Of a DNA stretch of 64,000 nucleotides, positions 8,874 to 17,912 are shown piece by piece. Under the pieces are notes generated by a model. That model did not search any database. It saw nothing but the letters and a program-made list of their open reading frames with translations, and had not been told where the DNA came from. The stretch comes from Alphaproteobacteria bacterium (GTDB lineage: Bacteria > Pseudomonadota > Alphaproteobacteria > Bin65). The stretch lies in the NCBI GenBank assembly GCA_021776685.1, contig JAJFFJ010000044.1:1-64000 (forward strand), written 5' to 3'. Position 1 is the first letter of the stretch, and every line of letters starts with the position of its first letter. The position numbers and the translations under genes were made by a program.

Positions 8874-9677
8874 TCACTCCTCCTCTATTGTGTTGTCGTC
8901 TTCTGATTCCAGTTTTCTGAACAGGTTGTGCAGGTGATCGCGCCGCGCCTGAAGGCTTTCCGTCGCCAGCAGATCACGCGGTCGGGGCTCTTCCAGCTCC
9001 AGCGTTTCAAGTACACGCGTCGGCTTGTTCGACAGCATCAGGATGCGGTCCGCCAGCACCAGCGCTTCCTCAATGTCGTGGGTGACAAATATGACGGTCT
9101 TGCCGGTCTGTTGCCAGATGCGAACAATCTCGGCGCGCAACCGGCGGCGGGTGTTCATGTCGAGTGCAGAAAACGGCTCGTCCATCAGGATGATGTCTGG
9201 ATCGACCGACAGAGCCCGCGCGATGGACACCCGCTGGCGCTCGCCGCCGGACAGCATGCCAGGATATTTGTCCATGTCACGTTCGAGACCCACCAGCTTC
9301 AGGAGCTCAATCGCCCGTGCCCGCATCTCCGCCTTCGACATGCCGTCGAAACGCATTTCCATACCCAGGGTGACGTTCGCGAGCGCCGTGCGCCAGGCTG
9401 CCAGCCGCGGCTGCTGAAACACATAAGCGAGCTTGCTCCAGCCGTCGCTTGGCGGCAGGCCATCGATCGATACCACACCTGAATCCACAGGCAAAAGATC
9501 ACCCATCAGACGAAGCGACGTGGATTTTCCGCAACCGCTTGGCCCCAGGATGCACAGGAACTCGCCCCGGTTCACCGCGAAGGAAAAATCTTCGTAGATC
9601 GTTTCGTCGCCGAAGCGGACGGAAACATCCTCGAAGGTCAACAATTCGTCGCTGGCCGGCATTGCAGCAGGCGGCAT
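8874..9677 (-). CDS. ABC transporter ATP-binding protein (SsuB/TauB-type)
   Basis: A 267-residue cytosolic ATPase. Walker A GPSGCGKST lies at residues 45-53, the signature LSGGERQR near 142-149, Walker B IILMDEP near 162-168, and the switch His in VTHD. The order and length match importer ATPases of the nitrate/taurine class. The ATG at 9677 is preferred over an upstream frame because AGGGGA precedes it and the longer version would run into the AI-2E-type gene. It drives the two permeases encoded downstream. Confidence 0.95.
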   Translation of the reverse strand: MPPAAMPASDELLTFEDVSVRFGDETIYEDFSFAVNRGEFLCILGPSGCGKSTSLRLMGDLLPVDSGVVSIDGLPPSDGWSKLAYVFQQPRLAAWRTALANVTLGMEMRFDGMSKAEMRARAIELLKLVGLERDMDKYPGMLSGGERQRVSIARALSVDPDIILMDEPFSALDMNTRRRLRAEIVRIWQQTGKTVIFVTHDIEEALVLADRILMLSNKPTRVLETLELEEPRPRDLLATESLQARRDHLHNLFRKLESEDDNTIEEE

Positions 9678-9687
9678 CTGCTTTCCC

Positions 9688-10806
9688 CTATTCGCCGGGG
9701 CCAGGCCCGGCGGGCCGGCGCCTGTTGGCGACGGACATCTCATTTTCCTTCACCTTGCCTGTACCTGAAAGCAGGATGGCGATCCACTGGGTTTCCTCGA
9801 ACTTGGACAGGATGATGGAGATGATGACCATGATCGGGACGCAGAGGAACGCACCGACCACTCCCCAGATCACGGTCCAGAATGCCAGCGAGACAATGAG
9901 CACGAAGGGGCTGAGGTTGAGCCGGCGCCCCATCATGCGCGGCTCCACCCAGTTACCGATGAAGACCTGGAACACTGTCAGGATCGCCGCTACCGCGATT
10001 GGCATGGCGATGTCCTCACCCTGCAGGAATGCAACGATGACAGGAAAGACGACGCCCAAGATCGACCCCACGGTGGGGATATAATTGAGCAGGAAGATGA
10101 TCACCGCCCAGAACTCAGCGAAATCCACCCCGGCCCACAAAAGCACCACATAGCTTGTACTGCCGGTCAGCAGGCTGGTGAGCGTTTTGATGCCGACATA
10201 CTTCCGGATGTCGTCGCTGATCTCCGTCATGATCACGCCGACTTCCACCTGACGGTCCCGGCGCCGGGCGATTTCGAGCATCTTGCGGCGGAAAATGCCC
10301 TGTTCCAGGAACAGGAACACCACATAAACCGCAATCAGGGCGATATCGCCCGCAACTCCGGTCAAGGTGGTCGCCAGATCCTGCAGCAGCGGAGACAAAT
10401 CAATCCGCCCCAACAACTGTTCCAATGGGTTGCCCGGCGGGGCCTTCATGTTCAGCAGTTCATAGAATTGGGCGAGCATATTCTTCAGCCGCTCGCCATA
10501 GGCTGGCGCCTTGTCGATGATCGAGCCGACATTGTTTTCGACGATTACATAAAGCAGCCAGAGCGCCAGCCCGCTGACGATGAAGGCGACCAAAAGGGCG
10601 ATGCCATAGGGCACAGGCACCCGAATCCGTGAGCTATAGCCGCGTATCGCGTTAGCCAGGCTCGAGACGATGAACCAAATCACCACGGCGAGCACGATCG
10701 GCTGCGTAATATCCTGACCGACGATCAGGATAAAGATAACCAACGCGACGATGCCGATCGCCGCGCATGTATTCAGGAACCGGAAGGGATGCTTTTCGGG
10801 GGTCAA
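9688..10806 (-). CDS. AI-2E family transporter (PerM/UPF0118)
   Basis: A 372-residue membrane protein with paired N-terminal helices, a soluble middle region and a C-terminal helical bundle containing NYIPTVGSILG and GNWVEPRMMGRRLNLSP, both signatures of the AI-2E/PerM family. Members export or exchange small molecules and are often over-annotated as autoinducer exporters. It is the first gene of the minus-strand operon and ends 10 bp before the ATPase start, so an efflux carrier appears co-expressed with an importer. The biological meaning of this pairing is not clear. Confidence 0.92.
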   Translation of the reverse strand: MTPEKHPFRFLNTCAAIGIVALVIFILIVGQDITQPIVLAVVIWFIVSSLANAIRGYSSRIRVPVPYGIALLVAFIVSGLALWLLYVIVENNVGSIIDKAPAYGERLKNMLAQFYELLNMKAPPGNPLEQLLGRIDLSPLLQDLATTLTGVAGDIALIAVYVVFLFLEQGIFRRKMLEIARRRDRQVEVGVIMTEISDDIRKYVGIKTLTSLLTGSTSYVVLLWAGVDFAEFWAVIIFLLNYIPTVGSILGVVFPVIVAFLQGEDIAMPIAVAAILTVFQVFIGNWVEPRMMGRRLNLSPFVLIVSLAFWTVIWGVVGAFLCVPIMVIISIILSKFEETQWIAILLSGTGKVKENEMSVANRRRPAGPGPGE

Positions 10807-10884
10807 GCCAACTACTTCTGTCGCTGTATCGGCCCGAAATGTAGCGAAATCAGGCGGGAGTGTCGATAATCCGGCTGAGGCGGT

Positions 10885-11856
10885 TCACCCCTCCCGCGTC
10901 GGCAGGTCGCCACGCTTCTCTCTTGCCTTCAGAATGAAGCCGATAAAGTCTGTGATCATGCGCGCCGCAAGCTGGGTTGTGCGTTCGGTCGGATCATAGA
11001 TCGGCGCTACCTCGGTCAGGTCAAACCCCACCACCTCGCCCAGATCGGCGATGCCTTCCAGGATTTCCTGAACCTCGTCATAGAAAAAGCCGCCGGGCGA
11101 CGGCGTGCCTGTGCCCGGCGCGACGGACGCATCCATGCCGTCGATGTCGATGGTGACGAAATAGCGCTCACACCGCGGTAGTTGCTGCAACAGAGCCGGG
11201 ATGCCCATGTTCCTGATCTGCCGCGGACTGAGGATCAGGTTGCCATAGGCGCGCGCATCTTCGAAGTCCTGGCGGGAGCTTGAACCAGTCCCGCGGATGC
11301 CCAACTGGGCAATTTCTGTCACATGAGCCATCTCTGACGCACGGCGGATGGGGCTTCCCTGCCCCATGCGCTGACCATGGCGGTCGTCCACGAAATCAAG
11401 GTGAGCATCGAACTGGATCAGGCCAAAGGGACCTTGCGCCGCCAGGCCTTCCAGGATCGGGATTGTCACCGCATGGTCGCCCCCCAGGCCCACCACCATG
11501 GCGCCGGACGCAGCGATCTGTTCGACCGCGGCGCGGGTATTGGCATGGCATTGCGCCACATCGCCGTGAATCATGTCGACGTCGCCACAGTCGACGATCC
11601 GCCAGGGCGGCCCCAGATAAATGTCATCCCGTTCGGGGTCATAAGCGCCATCCGGTCCGACCATGCATAGCATCGACGAATCGCGGATGCCGCGAGGGCC
11701 AAATCGGGCGCCGGGCCGGTACTGGGTGGTGAGGTCGAAGGGGACGCCCAAAACCGCCACATCAGCGTCCAGCGCCGTCAAATCGGTCGCAATTGGGAAC
11801 CGGGCGAAAGACGGAATCCCTGTAAAAGGCAGGTTTAGCGGGGTTTTTTCGGCCAT
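10885..11856 (-). CDS. Agmatinase/arginase family ureohydrolase
   Basis: A 323-residue enzyme with all manganese ligands of the ureohydrolase family: GGDHAV (His128), FDAHLD (Asp150, His152, Asp154) and TIDIDGMD (Asp237, Asp239). The family cleaves a guanidino group to urea. Agmatinases usually read DAHSD, so DAHLD leaves guanidinobutyrase-, guanidinopropionase- or other guanidino-acid-type activity possible. The ATG at 11856 is favoured over an upstream ATG at 11877, which has no ribosome site; the site at 11856 (GCAGAG) is itself weak. It is divergent from the Liv binding protein, so both may answer to a common nitrogen or amino-acid signal. Confidence 0.88.
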   Translation of the reverse strand: MAEKTPLNLPFTGIPSFARFPIATDLTALDADVAVLGVPFDLTTQYRPGARFGPRGIRDSSMLCMVGPDGAYDPERDDIYLGPPWRIVDCGDVDMIHGDVAQCHANTRAAVEQIAASGAMVVGLGGDHAVTIPILEGLAAQGPFGLIQFDAHLDFVDDRHGQRMGQGSPIRRASEMAHVTEIAQLGIRGTGSSSRQDFEDARAYGNLILSPRQIRNMGIPALLQQLPRCERYFVTIDIDGMDASVAPGTGTPSPGGFFYDEVQEILEGIADLGEVVGFDLTEVAPIYDPTERTTQLAARMITDFIGFILKAREKRGDLPTREG

Positions 11857-11903
11857 TATCTCTGCAGATCGGATCATTTGGTGTCTGTGCATATGTTTGC
11901 ACG

Positions 11904-11919
11904 CCATACAAGCTTATGG
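11904..11919. promoter_or_regulatory. Inverted repeat in a divergent promoter region
   Basis: CCATA and TATGG arms flank CAAGCT in the 129-bp region between the divergent ureohydrolase and Liv binding-protein genes. A second small repeat (GTGCA, 6 nt, TGCAC) lies just to its left. The position suits an operator serving both directions. The arms are short and the assignment is tentative. Confidence 0.25.
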
Positions 11920-11985
11920 CTACACTCGCTCAAGCCGCCACTGAAGTGGCTGGCGGGAGGCGAATCGACAAAACAAGGAGGCATC

Positions 11986-13218
11986 ATGTCGACTGTAAGC
12001 AAGAGCGGGAAACTGCCAATTGGGCGTATTCTGATGGCTGGTACGGCGGTAACCGTACTGGCAATGGGCCATGCTCAGGCCCAGGGAGCAAAAATCGGAT
12101 TTCTCGGCGGGCTGACTGGCCCCATCGCCGGCGCTTTGCCGCCGATCGTGGACGCGACCCGTCTGGTGGTCCGTCAGGTCAATGCCCAGGGCGGAATTCT
12201 GGGTGGCAAGCTGACCATGGTGACCGGCGACACGAAGTGTAGCCCGCAGTCATCCGTGGCCTCAGCCAACAAGCTGATCAACGTCGACAGAGTGGCCGGC
12301 ATTATCGGCGCCCTGTGTTCCAGCGCGACCATCGCGGCCGCCAACTCTGTCGCCGTGCCCAAGGGCATTGTGATGATTTCTCCGGCGTCTACGTCACCTG
12401 CCATCACTGGTCTGAAGGACAAGGATTTCGTGTTCCGCACCGCGGCGAGCGATTCCTTCCAGGGCAAGGTTCTGGCCCGTGCGGTCATCCGCCAGGGGAT
12501 CAAGAAAGTCGCCATGACCTTCGTCAACAACGACTATGGCAAGGGCCTGGCCGACAACTTCCGCGCCGAATACAAGAAACTCGGTGGCACCGTCGCTGGC
12601 GATCAGGCGCATGAAGACAAGAAAAGTTCTTATCGTGGCGAAATCGCTGCACTCGCCAAGGGCGGCGCCAAACACCTGGTAATGTTCGCCTATCCGCAGG
12701 GCAGCGCCCCGGTGATCATCCGTCAGTCCCTGGAAGCTGGCCTGTTCAAGCGCTTCATCGGGTCGGAAGCGATGTACGACGAGAAGATGTACAAGACCGT
12801 CGGCATCAAGAACCTGAACGGCACCATCTACACACGCCCGGCATCGCCGAAGGGCCGTGCCAACGCGCTCTACACGTCGGCCATGAAGAAGGCCTTCCCG
12901 AAGAGCGTCGGCAAGCTGTTCACGACGCACACCTATGACGCGGCATTCCTGCTGGCGCTGGCGATCGAAAAGGCCGGCAGCACCAACGGCACAAAGGTTC
13001 GCGACGCATTGCGTGCCGTGGCCGACGGCAAGGGCGCCAAGATCTATCCCGGTCAGTGGAAACGGGCCAAAGCGCTGATCAAGGCCGGCAAGGCGATTGA
13101 CTATGTCGGCGCCGCTGGCAGCAGCGACTTCGACAAGAATGGCGATCCGACCGAAGCCGCCTATCACCTGTGGCGCATTTCGCGCGGCAAACACCAGGTG
13201 ATCGGCACCTTCAAGTAA
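11986..13218 (+). CDS. Branched-chain amino-acid ABC transporter substrate-binding protein (LivJ family)
   Basis: A 410-residue periplasmic binding protein with a cleavable signal peptide ending near AMGHAQAQ. The mature part starts KIGFLGGLTGPIAGA, the classic Leu/Ile/Val-binding-protein opening, followed by DTKCSPQSSVASANKLI and GALCSSATIAAAN, which contribute the ligand site and a conserved Cys pair. The ATG at 11986 is fixed by a perfect AAGGAGG site; an upstream in-frame start lacks one. The permease and ATPase genes lie on the other strand and converge on it. Ligands in this family range from amino acids to amides and aromatic acids. Confidence 0.93.
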   Translation: MSTVSKSGKLPIGRILMAGTAVTVLAMGHAQAQGAKIGFLGGLTGPIAGALPPIVDATRLVVRQVNAQGGILGGKLTMVTGDTKCSPQSSVASANKLINVDRVAGIIGALCSSATIAAANSVAVPKGIVMISPASTSPAITGLKDKDFVFRTAASDSFQGKVLARAVIRQGIKKVAMTFVNNDYGKGLADNFRAEYKKLGGTVAGDQAHEDKKSSYRGEIAALAKGGAKHLVMFAYPQGSAPVIIRQSLEAGLFKRFIGSEAMYDEKMYKTVGIKNLNGTIYTRPASPKGRANALYTSAMKKAFPKSVGKLFTTHTYDAAFLLALAIEKAGSTNGTKVRDALRAVADGKGAKIYPGQWKRAKALIKAGKAIDYVGAAGSSDFDKNGDPTEAAYHLWRISRGKHQVIGTFK

Positions 13219-13268
13219 ACAGGCGCAAGTAAACGGGTGCCGCCCTCAGGCGGCGCCCGAAAATGCCG

Positions 13269-13295
13269 AAAGGCCCCTGCATCGCAGGGGCCTTT
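13269..13295. terminator. Bidirectional intrinsic terminator
   Basis: An 11-bp perfect stem (AAAGGCCCCTG with its complement) and a 5-nt loop lie between the convergent LivJ-type and LivM-type genes. The arms end in T runs in both directions, so it can terminate both transcripts. Confidence 0.85.
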
Positions 13296-13326
13296 CTTCT
13301 TGCGGGCATCTAGCGGGCCCGCCGGG

Positions 13327-14310
13327 TCAGGAAGCGGGCTGTTTGGCCAGGGAAGGCGCCTTCTCTCGCAACAGACCGCCGGGGAATTTCTGCAGCACCA
13401 CCTGCAAAAGCACGCCAATCAGGAACAATCGGACATAGGGGATACGGCGGCTCACGTCTTCCACATTCTCCTCCGACAAGTCGAAGGCGCTTTCTATCAG
13501 GGGAAGAAATCCCGCGGCGATGAAGTCCGGCAGAATGCTCCAAAGCGCCCAGATCAGCACGACCCCGATAAGCGCGCCCTTGTTGTTGCCGCTGCCGCCA
13601 ACAATCAGCATCACCCACAGCAGGAAGGTAACCTCCAGCGGCTCGGTGCCTTCGATGCCCACGGACTTGGACGCATGAACGGCAATCGCACCGGCCAGGC
13701 CCATCAGCGCGGAGCCGACTACAAACGCCTCCAGCCGGAAGGCTTCAACATTCTTGCCGGCAGCCGCCGCCGCAACTTCATTCTCCCGAATCGCACGCAT
13801 CACCCGCCCCCAGGGTGACCGCCACATGCGCTCGATGAGGATGTAGAGGACGGCGACGATGACGATGCCGACGGCCAGAAACGCCAGATCGGCACCGTAC
13901 CCGCCAACAAATTCAAAGGGGCGCGGCAGGTTCTGAATACCGTAGGTGCCGCCCGTCAGATCCTGGTAATTCTTGATCACCAGGCGCAGAATTTCCGCGA
14001 TGCCGATGGTGGCAATGGCCAGATAATCGCTCCGCAGACGCAGGCAGATCTTGCCGATGGCGTAGGCGACAATTGCGGCGGTCAGCATGGACGCGAGCCA
14101 GCCAACACCCGCCGGCAAGCCAAAGGCAATACTGTGCAACTGCTCCGGCGCCGTCAGGATGGCGGAGGTATAGGCACCCACCGCATAGAAACCAGCGACG
14201 CCCACATTGAACAGTCCCGTAAAGCCCCAGTTGATGTTAAGGCCAAGAACCGCAATCCCATAGGGCACGGTCTGAATCAGAAACAGCAATCCGAAAGCGA
14301 GTAAGTCCAT
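13327..14310 (-). CDS. Branched-chain amino-acid ABC transporter permease (LivM family)
   Basis: A 327-residue polytopic permease. The N-terminal GLNINWGFTGLFNVGVAGFYAVGAY and the central RSDYLAIATIGIAEILRL motif are LivM hallmarks, and MRAIRENEVAAAAAGKNVEAFRLEAF-like sequence forms the cytoplasmic coupling loop. It is the last gene of the livG-livF-livH-livM operon and its start abuts the LivH stop. The SLLREKAP-type tail is ordinary. Confidence 0.94.
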   Translation of the reverse strand: MDLLAFGLLFLIQTVPYGIAVLGLNINWGFTGLFNVGVAGFYAVGAYTSAILTAPEQLHSIAFGLPAGVGWLASMLTAAIVAYAIGKICLRLRSDYLAIATIGIAEILRLVIKNYQDLTGGTYGIQNLPRPFEFVGGYGADLAFLAVGIVIVAVLYILIERMWRSPWGRVMRAIRENEVAAAAAGKNVEAFRLEAFVVGSALMGLAGAIAVHASKSVGIEGTEPLEVTFLLWVMLIVGGSGNNKGALIGVVLIWALWSILPDFIAAGFLPLIESAFDLSEENVEDVSRRIPYVRLFLIGVLLQVVLQKFPGGLLREKAPSLAKQPAS

Positions 14311-15461
14311 TACAGCACCCTACCCTTGAACAATCCCTGGGGCCGAAAGATCAACATGATCACCATCACGCCAAAGGCGATTGCCGTCTTGTAGGCGCCA
14401 GGGACCAGCGGCTCGTCGCTCAGCCACCAATGGAATGTGCTGAGTTCCTCCATACCGCCGATCACAAGACCGCCGATAATCGCGCCATACGGCGAGCCCA
14501 ACCCACCGAGAATGGCGGCCGCAAAAATCGGCAGTAGCATATCCCAGCCCATGACTGGCTTGACCGGCGCGTCCATGCCCAACAGGACACCGGCGATAGC
14601 AGCCAGCCCGGCGCCCACGATCCAGGTCCACATGACCACCTGCTCGGTATTGATGCCAGTAACGCGGGCAAGGTCAGCGTCATCGCTCATGGCCCGCATG
14701 GCCTTGCCGGTGCGGGTTCGGGTGAGCAGGTAGTGCAGCGCCAGCATCAGGATGACTGTCATGCCGAAGATATAGAGATGCCGCTCGATGATCCGCAGGG
14801 GCAGGAATATCTCAAGCGGGCGGGCGATGTAGCCAACCGCGTAGGATTCATCCTCGACGCCGAAGAACATCTGCACCAGCGAACGCAGGATCAACGCCAC
14901 GCCGAAGGATGCAATCACCATGATGATGGGCTTGGAACTGCGGAAGGGCTTGTAGAACAGCCGGTCCAGCAGACGCGCCATGTATACCGCCAGCACGACA
15001 GCGAATGGCAGCACCGCCAACACCTTGAATTCCGCATCAAGCTCGAAGTCTTCATCTGCCGCCAACGGCGTCATCAGGTCCAGAGCCCAGACCAGCGGAA
15101 AGGCCAACGCGACAGTGCCGACGATGGTGAACAGCGATCGCCAGTAGGTAAAGGGCCCGAAACCGCGCTTTTCCAGGAACATGCCGGCAAGGATCGCCAG
15201 TACCAGGCTGAACGGCAGCATCGAAACGAGTTTGGCCAGGAAACTTACGGTGACATCCGGGTCCGCATTGGCAAAGACAATCAATTCCACGCCAAGGATC
15301 ATGCCGAAGGCAATGTAGGCGCCGATGGTCATCAAGTCGCCGTGGGCGAAATGGGCGAAACGCAGAATCGAATAGAGCAGCGAAATGCCGATGGCGCCCA
15401 GGGCGTAGATGCAGCCCAGGACCAATGCCGGGATCAGATAAAAGTTGATCAGCTCAAGCAT
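14310..15461 (-). CDS. Branched-chain amino-acid ABC transporter permease (LivH family), enlarged
   Basis: A 383-residue permease, longer than the 290-300 residues usual for LivH. The core motifs are present (GISLLYSILRFAHFAHGDLMTIGAY, MRAMSDDADLARVTGI, AILGGLGSPYGAIIGG). The extra length lies between helix 3 and the YKPFRSSKP segment, roughly residues 80-170, where additional hydrophobic stretches and an acidic loop (AADEDFELDAEF) occur. Start 15461 is chosen because LivF-type coding ends 8 bases inside it and the longer open frame lacks homology. It pairs with LivM to form the channel. Confidence 0.9.
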   Translation of the reverse strand: MLELINFYLIPALVLGCIYALGAIGISLLYSILRFAHFAHGDLMTIGAYIAFGMILGVELIVFANADPDVTVSFLAKLVSMLPFSLVLAILAGMFLEKRGFGPFTYWRSLFTIVGTVALAFPLVWALDLMTPLAADEDFELDAEFKVLAVLPFAVVLAVYMARLLDRLFYKPFRSSKPIIMVIASFGVALILRSLVQMFFGVEDESYAVGYIARPLEIFLPLRIIERHLYIFGMTVILMLALHYLLTRTRTGKAMRAMSDDADLARVTGINTEQVVMWTWIVGAGLAAIAGVLLGMDAPVKPVMGWDMLLPIFAAAILGGLGSPYGAIIGGLVIGGMEELSTFHWWLSDEPLVPGAYKTAIAFGVMVIMLIFRPQGLFKGRVL

Positions 15462-16167
15462 CTGCCCGCTTTCCGCCCAGGAAGGACTCGGCGACCTCGG
15501 GATTGGCCAGCAGGCTCGCGCCAGTGTCGATATACAGGTTTTGGCCGGTGGCAAGCACATAGCCCCGGTCGGCAATCTGCAGCGCATGGCGGGCGTTTTG
15601 TTCGACCATCAGGATGCTGACGCCGGACTTGTTGACGTCGATGATCTTTTCGAAGATTTCGCCCATGACAAGCGGCGACAGGCCGGCGGTCGGTTCATCC
15701 AGCAGCAGCAGGTCCGGCTCGGTCATCAGGGCCCGGCCGAACGCCACCATCTGACGTTGCCCGCCAGAGAGCTCGCCAGCAGCCTGTTTGCGTTTTTCCT
15801 GCAGCGCCGGAAACAGGTCGTAGACACGGTCCAGGACCGGACCGAAATTGTCCTGCCGGATATAGGCGCCCATCTCCAGGTTTTCGTGCACCGTCAGCGA
15901 CGGAAAGATATTCCGCTCCTGGGGCACATAGGCCATTCCGCGGGGCACCAATTCATCCGGCGGCGCGTTGGTAATGTCTTCCCCTTTCAGGGTGACGCGG
16001 CCTTCGCGCAGGGGCACAAGCCCGAAGATTGCCTTCATCGCCGTGGATTTTCCGGCGCCATTGGAACCGATGATGACGACGATCTCCTTTTCCGAGACCT
16101 CCACATCCAGGCCATGCAGGATATCCGCACCACCATACCCGCCGATCATCCCGGTCGCAGACAGCAT
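15454..16167 (-). CDS. Branched-chain amino-acid ABC transporter ATP-binding protein (LivF family)
   Basis: A 237-residue ATPase with Walker A GSNGAGKST, signature LSGGQRQM and Walker B LLLLDEPTAGLSP. The short length and the YVPQERNIFPSLTVHENLEMG stretch distinguish LivF from LivG. Its start overlaps the LivG stop by one base (TGATG), consistent with coupled synthesis of the two ATPases. Confidence 0.95.
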   Translation of the reverse strand: MLSATGMIGGYGGADILHGLDVEVSEKEIVVIIGSNGAGKSTAMKAIFGLVPLREGRVTLKGEDITNAPPDELVPRGMAYVPQERNIFPSLTVHENLEMGAYIRQDNFGPVLDRVYDLFPALQEKRKQAAGELSGGQRQMVAFGRALMTEPDLLLLDEPTAGLSPLVMGEIFEKIIDVNKSGVSILMVEQNARHALQIADRGYVLATGQNLYIDTGASLLANPEVAESFLGGKRADA

Positions 16168-16952
16168 CAGGCGTCCGCCACGGCTTCAGGTTGATCGCTA
16201 TGGCCCAGATAGGCCTCGATCACGCGTTTGTCGGCGCGTATGTCCGTCATATCCCCTTGGGTGAGCACGGTGCCTTCGGCCATCACGATCACCGGGTCGC
16301 ACAAGTCGCCGATCAGATCCATGTCGTGCTCGATTACGAAAAAGGTATAGCCGCGCTCTTCGTTCAAACGCCGGATATTCTTGGCCAGATCGCCCAGTAA
16401 AGTGCGATTGATGCCAGCGCCAACTTCGTCGAGCAGCACGACGCGTGCGTCAGTCATCATCGTCCGGCCCAGTTCCAGCAATTTCTTCTGACCGCCGGAA
16501 AGATTGCCCGCCAACTCGTATTTCACGTGGGTCAGTTTGAGGAAATCGAGGACTTCTTCTGCAGTCTGCCGCAGTTCCGCTTCTTCCCGGCGCATTTGGC
16601 TGCCGCCCAGCATCGCCCTGAAAATGCTCTCGCCGCTTTGGCCGGGCGGCGTGACCATCAGGTTTTCGATCACTGGCATGGTTGCGTATTCATGGGCAAT
16701 CTGAAAGGTCCGCACCAGGCCTAGCCCGAACAATTCATGGGGCTTGCGGCCGGTGACATCCTGGCCGTCCAGAATCACCCGCCCGGAGGTGGGTGGAAAC
16801 ACCCCGGCAATGGTGTTGAACAGGGTGGATTTACCAGCGCCATTGGGACCGATCAGCCCGGTGATCGTGCCCCGCGCCACCTCAAGGGAACAGTCCCGAA
16901 CCGCCTGAATCCCCCCAAAGGACTTCGAGACGTTTTCAACCTTGATCATCAC
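16167..16952 (-). CDS. Branched-chain amino-acid ABC transporter ATP-binding protein (LivG family)
   Basis: A 261-residue ATPase with Walker A GPNGAGKST, a signature LSGGQKKLLELGR and Walker B VVLLDEVGAGIN. The Q-loop region FQIAHEYATMPVIENLM fits LivG. A C-terminal VIEHDMDLIGDLCDPVIVMAEG segment carries the switch His. It is the first gene of the minus-strand Liv operon. Either of two adjacent ATGs (16952 or 16949) may be used. Confidence 0.95.
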   Translation of the reverse strand: MMIKVENVSKSFGGIQAVRDCSLEVARGTITGLIGPNGAGKSTLFNTIAGVFPPTSGRVILDGQDVTGRKPHELFGLGLVRTFQIAHEYATMPVIENLMVTPPGQSGESIFRAMLGGSQMRREEAELRQTAEEVLDFLKLTHVKYELAGNLSGGQKKLLELGRTMMTDARVVLLDEVGAGINRTLLGDLAKNIRRLNEERGYTFFVIEHDMDLIGDLCDPVIVMAEGTVLTQGDMTDIRADKRVIEAYLGHSDQPEAVADA

Positions 16953-17000
16953 CGCCAGTCTAGCCCGGCGGCGGCGTCTGGGGGAACCGGAATCGCGGCC

Positions 17001-17906
17001 TTATGGAGAGGGCGTTTTGCGCGTTATCGCCGCCCGTTCGCGGTGCATGGCATAGAGCCCGGCGAGGACGATGACCGCCGCGCCGATGAGCGTCCACTCA
17101 TCGGGATATTCGCCAAATACCAGGAACCCCAGGAGCGTGGCCCAAAGCACCAGGGTGTAGCTGAACGGCTGCAGAAGGGATGCTTCAGCCGCCGCTGTTG
17201 CGCGAATCAGGAGATAGTGCGCCGCGCCACCGAATATGGAGCTAAGCACCAGCCAGCCCCATCCTTCCCAATCCACCGGTTGCCAGAAGAATGGGCCCAC
17301 CGCGCATGAAGCGACTAACGCAATCGTCGCTGTGTAGATGAAGGTGGTGTTGTGGTCATCGTAGCGGGCAACCAGCCGCGACATGGTTTGATACAGGCCC
17401 CAGAGCAAGGTCCCCAGAATGGCGTAACCAATATATTCATTCACCTCGCCGAATCCGGGCCGGACGATGATCAGCACGCCGACAAAGCCCGTCAGGACGG
17501 CGGCCCAGCGGTGCCAGCCAACCTTCTCCCCCAACATGGGGATTGCCAGCGCCACAACAATTAGAGGTGCGGCGGCGGCGACGGAGTGGATGTCGGCCAG
17601 GGGCAGGTGGCGGAGGCCCAGGGTAAACACTGCGATTTCCGCGACCATGATGCAGCCGCGCAGGATCTGAAGGCGCGGCCGGCGGGATCTGAACGCCGCC
17701 CTGAGATTTCGCGGCCTGATCAGCACCACGGCAAAGGCAAAAAACAACACGAAGCGCACCATCAGGATCTGCGGCACAGCATAGGTCTGGGTCAGATGCC
17801 GGGACAGCACATCGACACTGGCGAACATCAGCATCGCCGCCATCATGAAGCCGATGCCCCAGCTGACGGCGCTGGTCTGCGAGATTGAGGTGGGAGGTTG
17901 GTTCAT
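17001..17906 (-). CDS. DMT superfamily transporter (EamA domains)
   Basis: A 301-residue protein with ten predicted hydrophobic helices arranged as two EamA repeats (about residues 17-145 and 160-290). Landmarks are RHLPLADIHSVAAAAPLIVVALA in repeat 1 and SYTLVLWATLLGFLVFGEYPDEWTLIGA in repeat 2. Members export amino acids, metabolites or drugs. The gene ends 48 bp from the Liv operon and starts 6 bp after the cyclase stop, so it is likely co-transcribed with the cyclase. Confidence 0.9.
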   Translation of the reverse strand: MNQPPTSISQTSAVSWGIGFMMAAMLMFASVDVLSRHLTQTYAVPQILMVRFVLFFAFAVVLIRPRNLRAAFRSRRPRLQILRGCIMVAEIAVFTLGLRHLPLADIHSVAAAAPLIVVALAIPMLGEKVGWHRWAAVLTGFVGVLIIVRPGFGEVNEYIGYAILGTLLWGLYQTMSRLVARYDDHNTTFIYTATIALVASCAVGPFFWQPVDWEGWGWLVLSSIFGGAAHYLLIRATAAAEASLLQPFSYTLVLWATLLGFLVFGEYPDEWTLIGAAVIVLAGLYAMHRERAAITRKTPSP

Positions 17907-17912
17907 AGCCGT

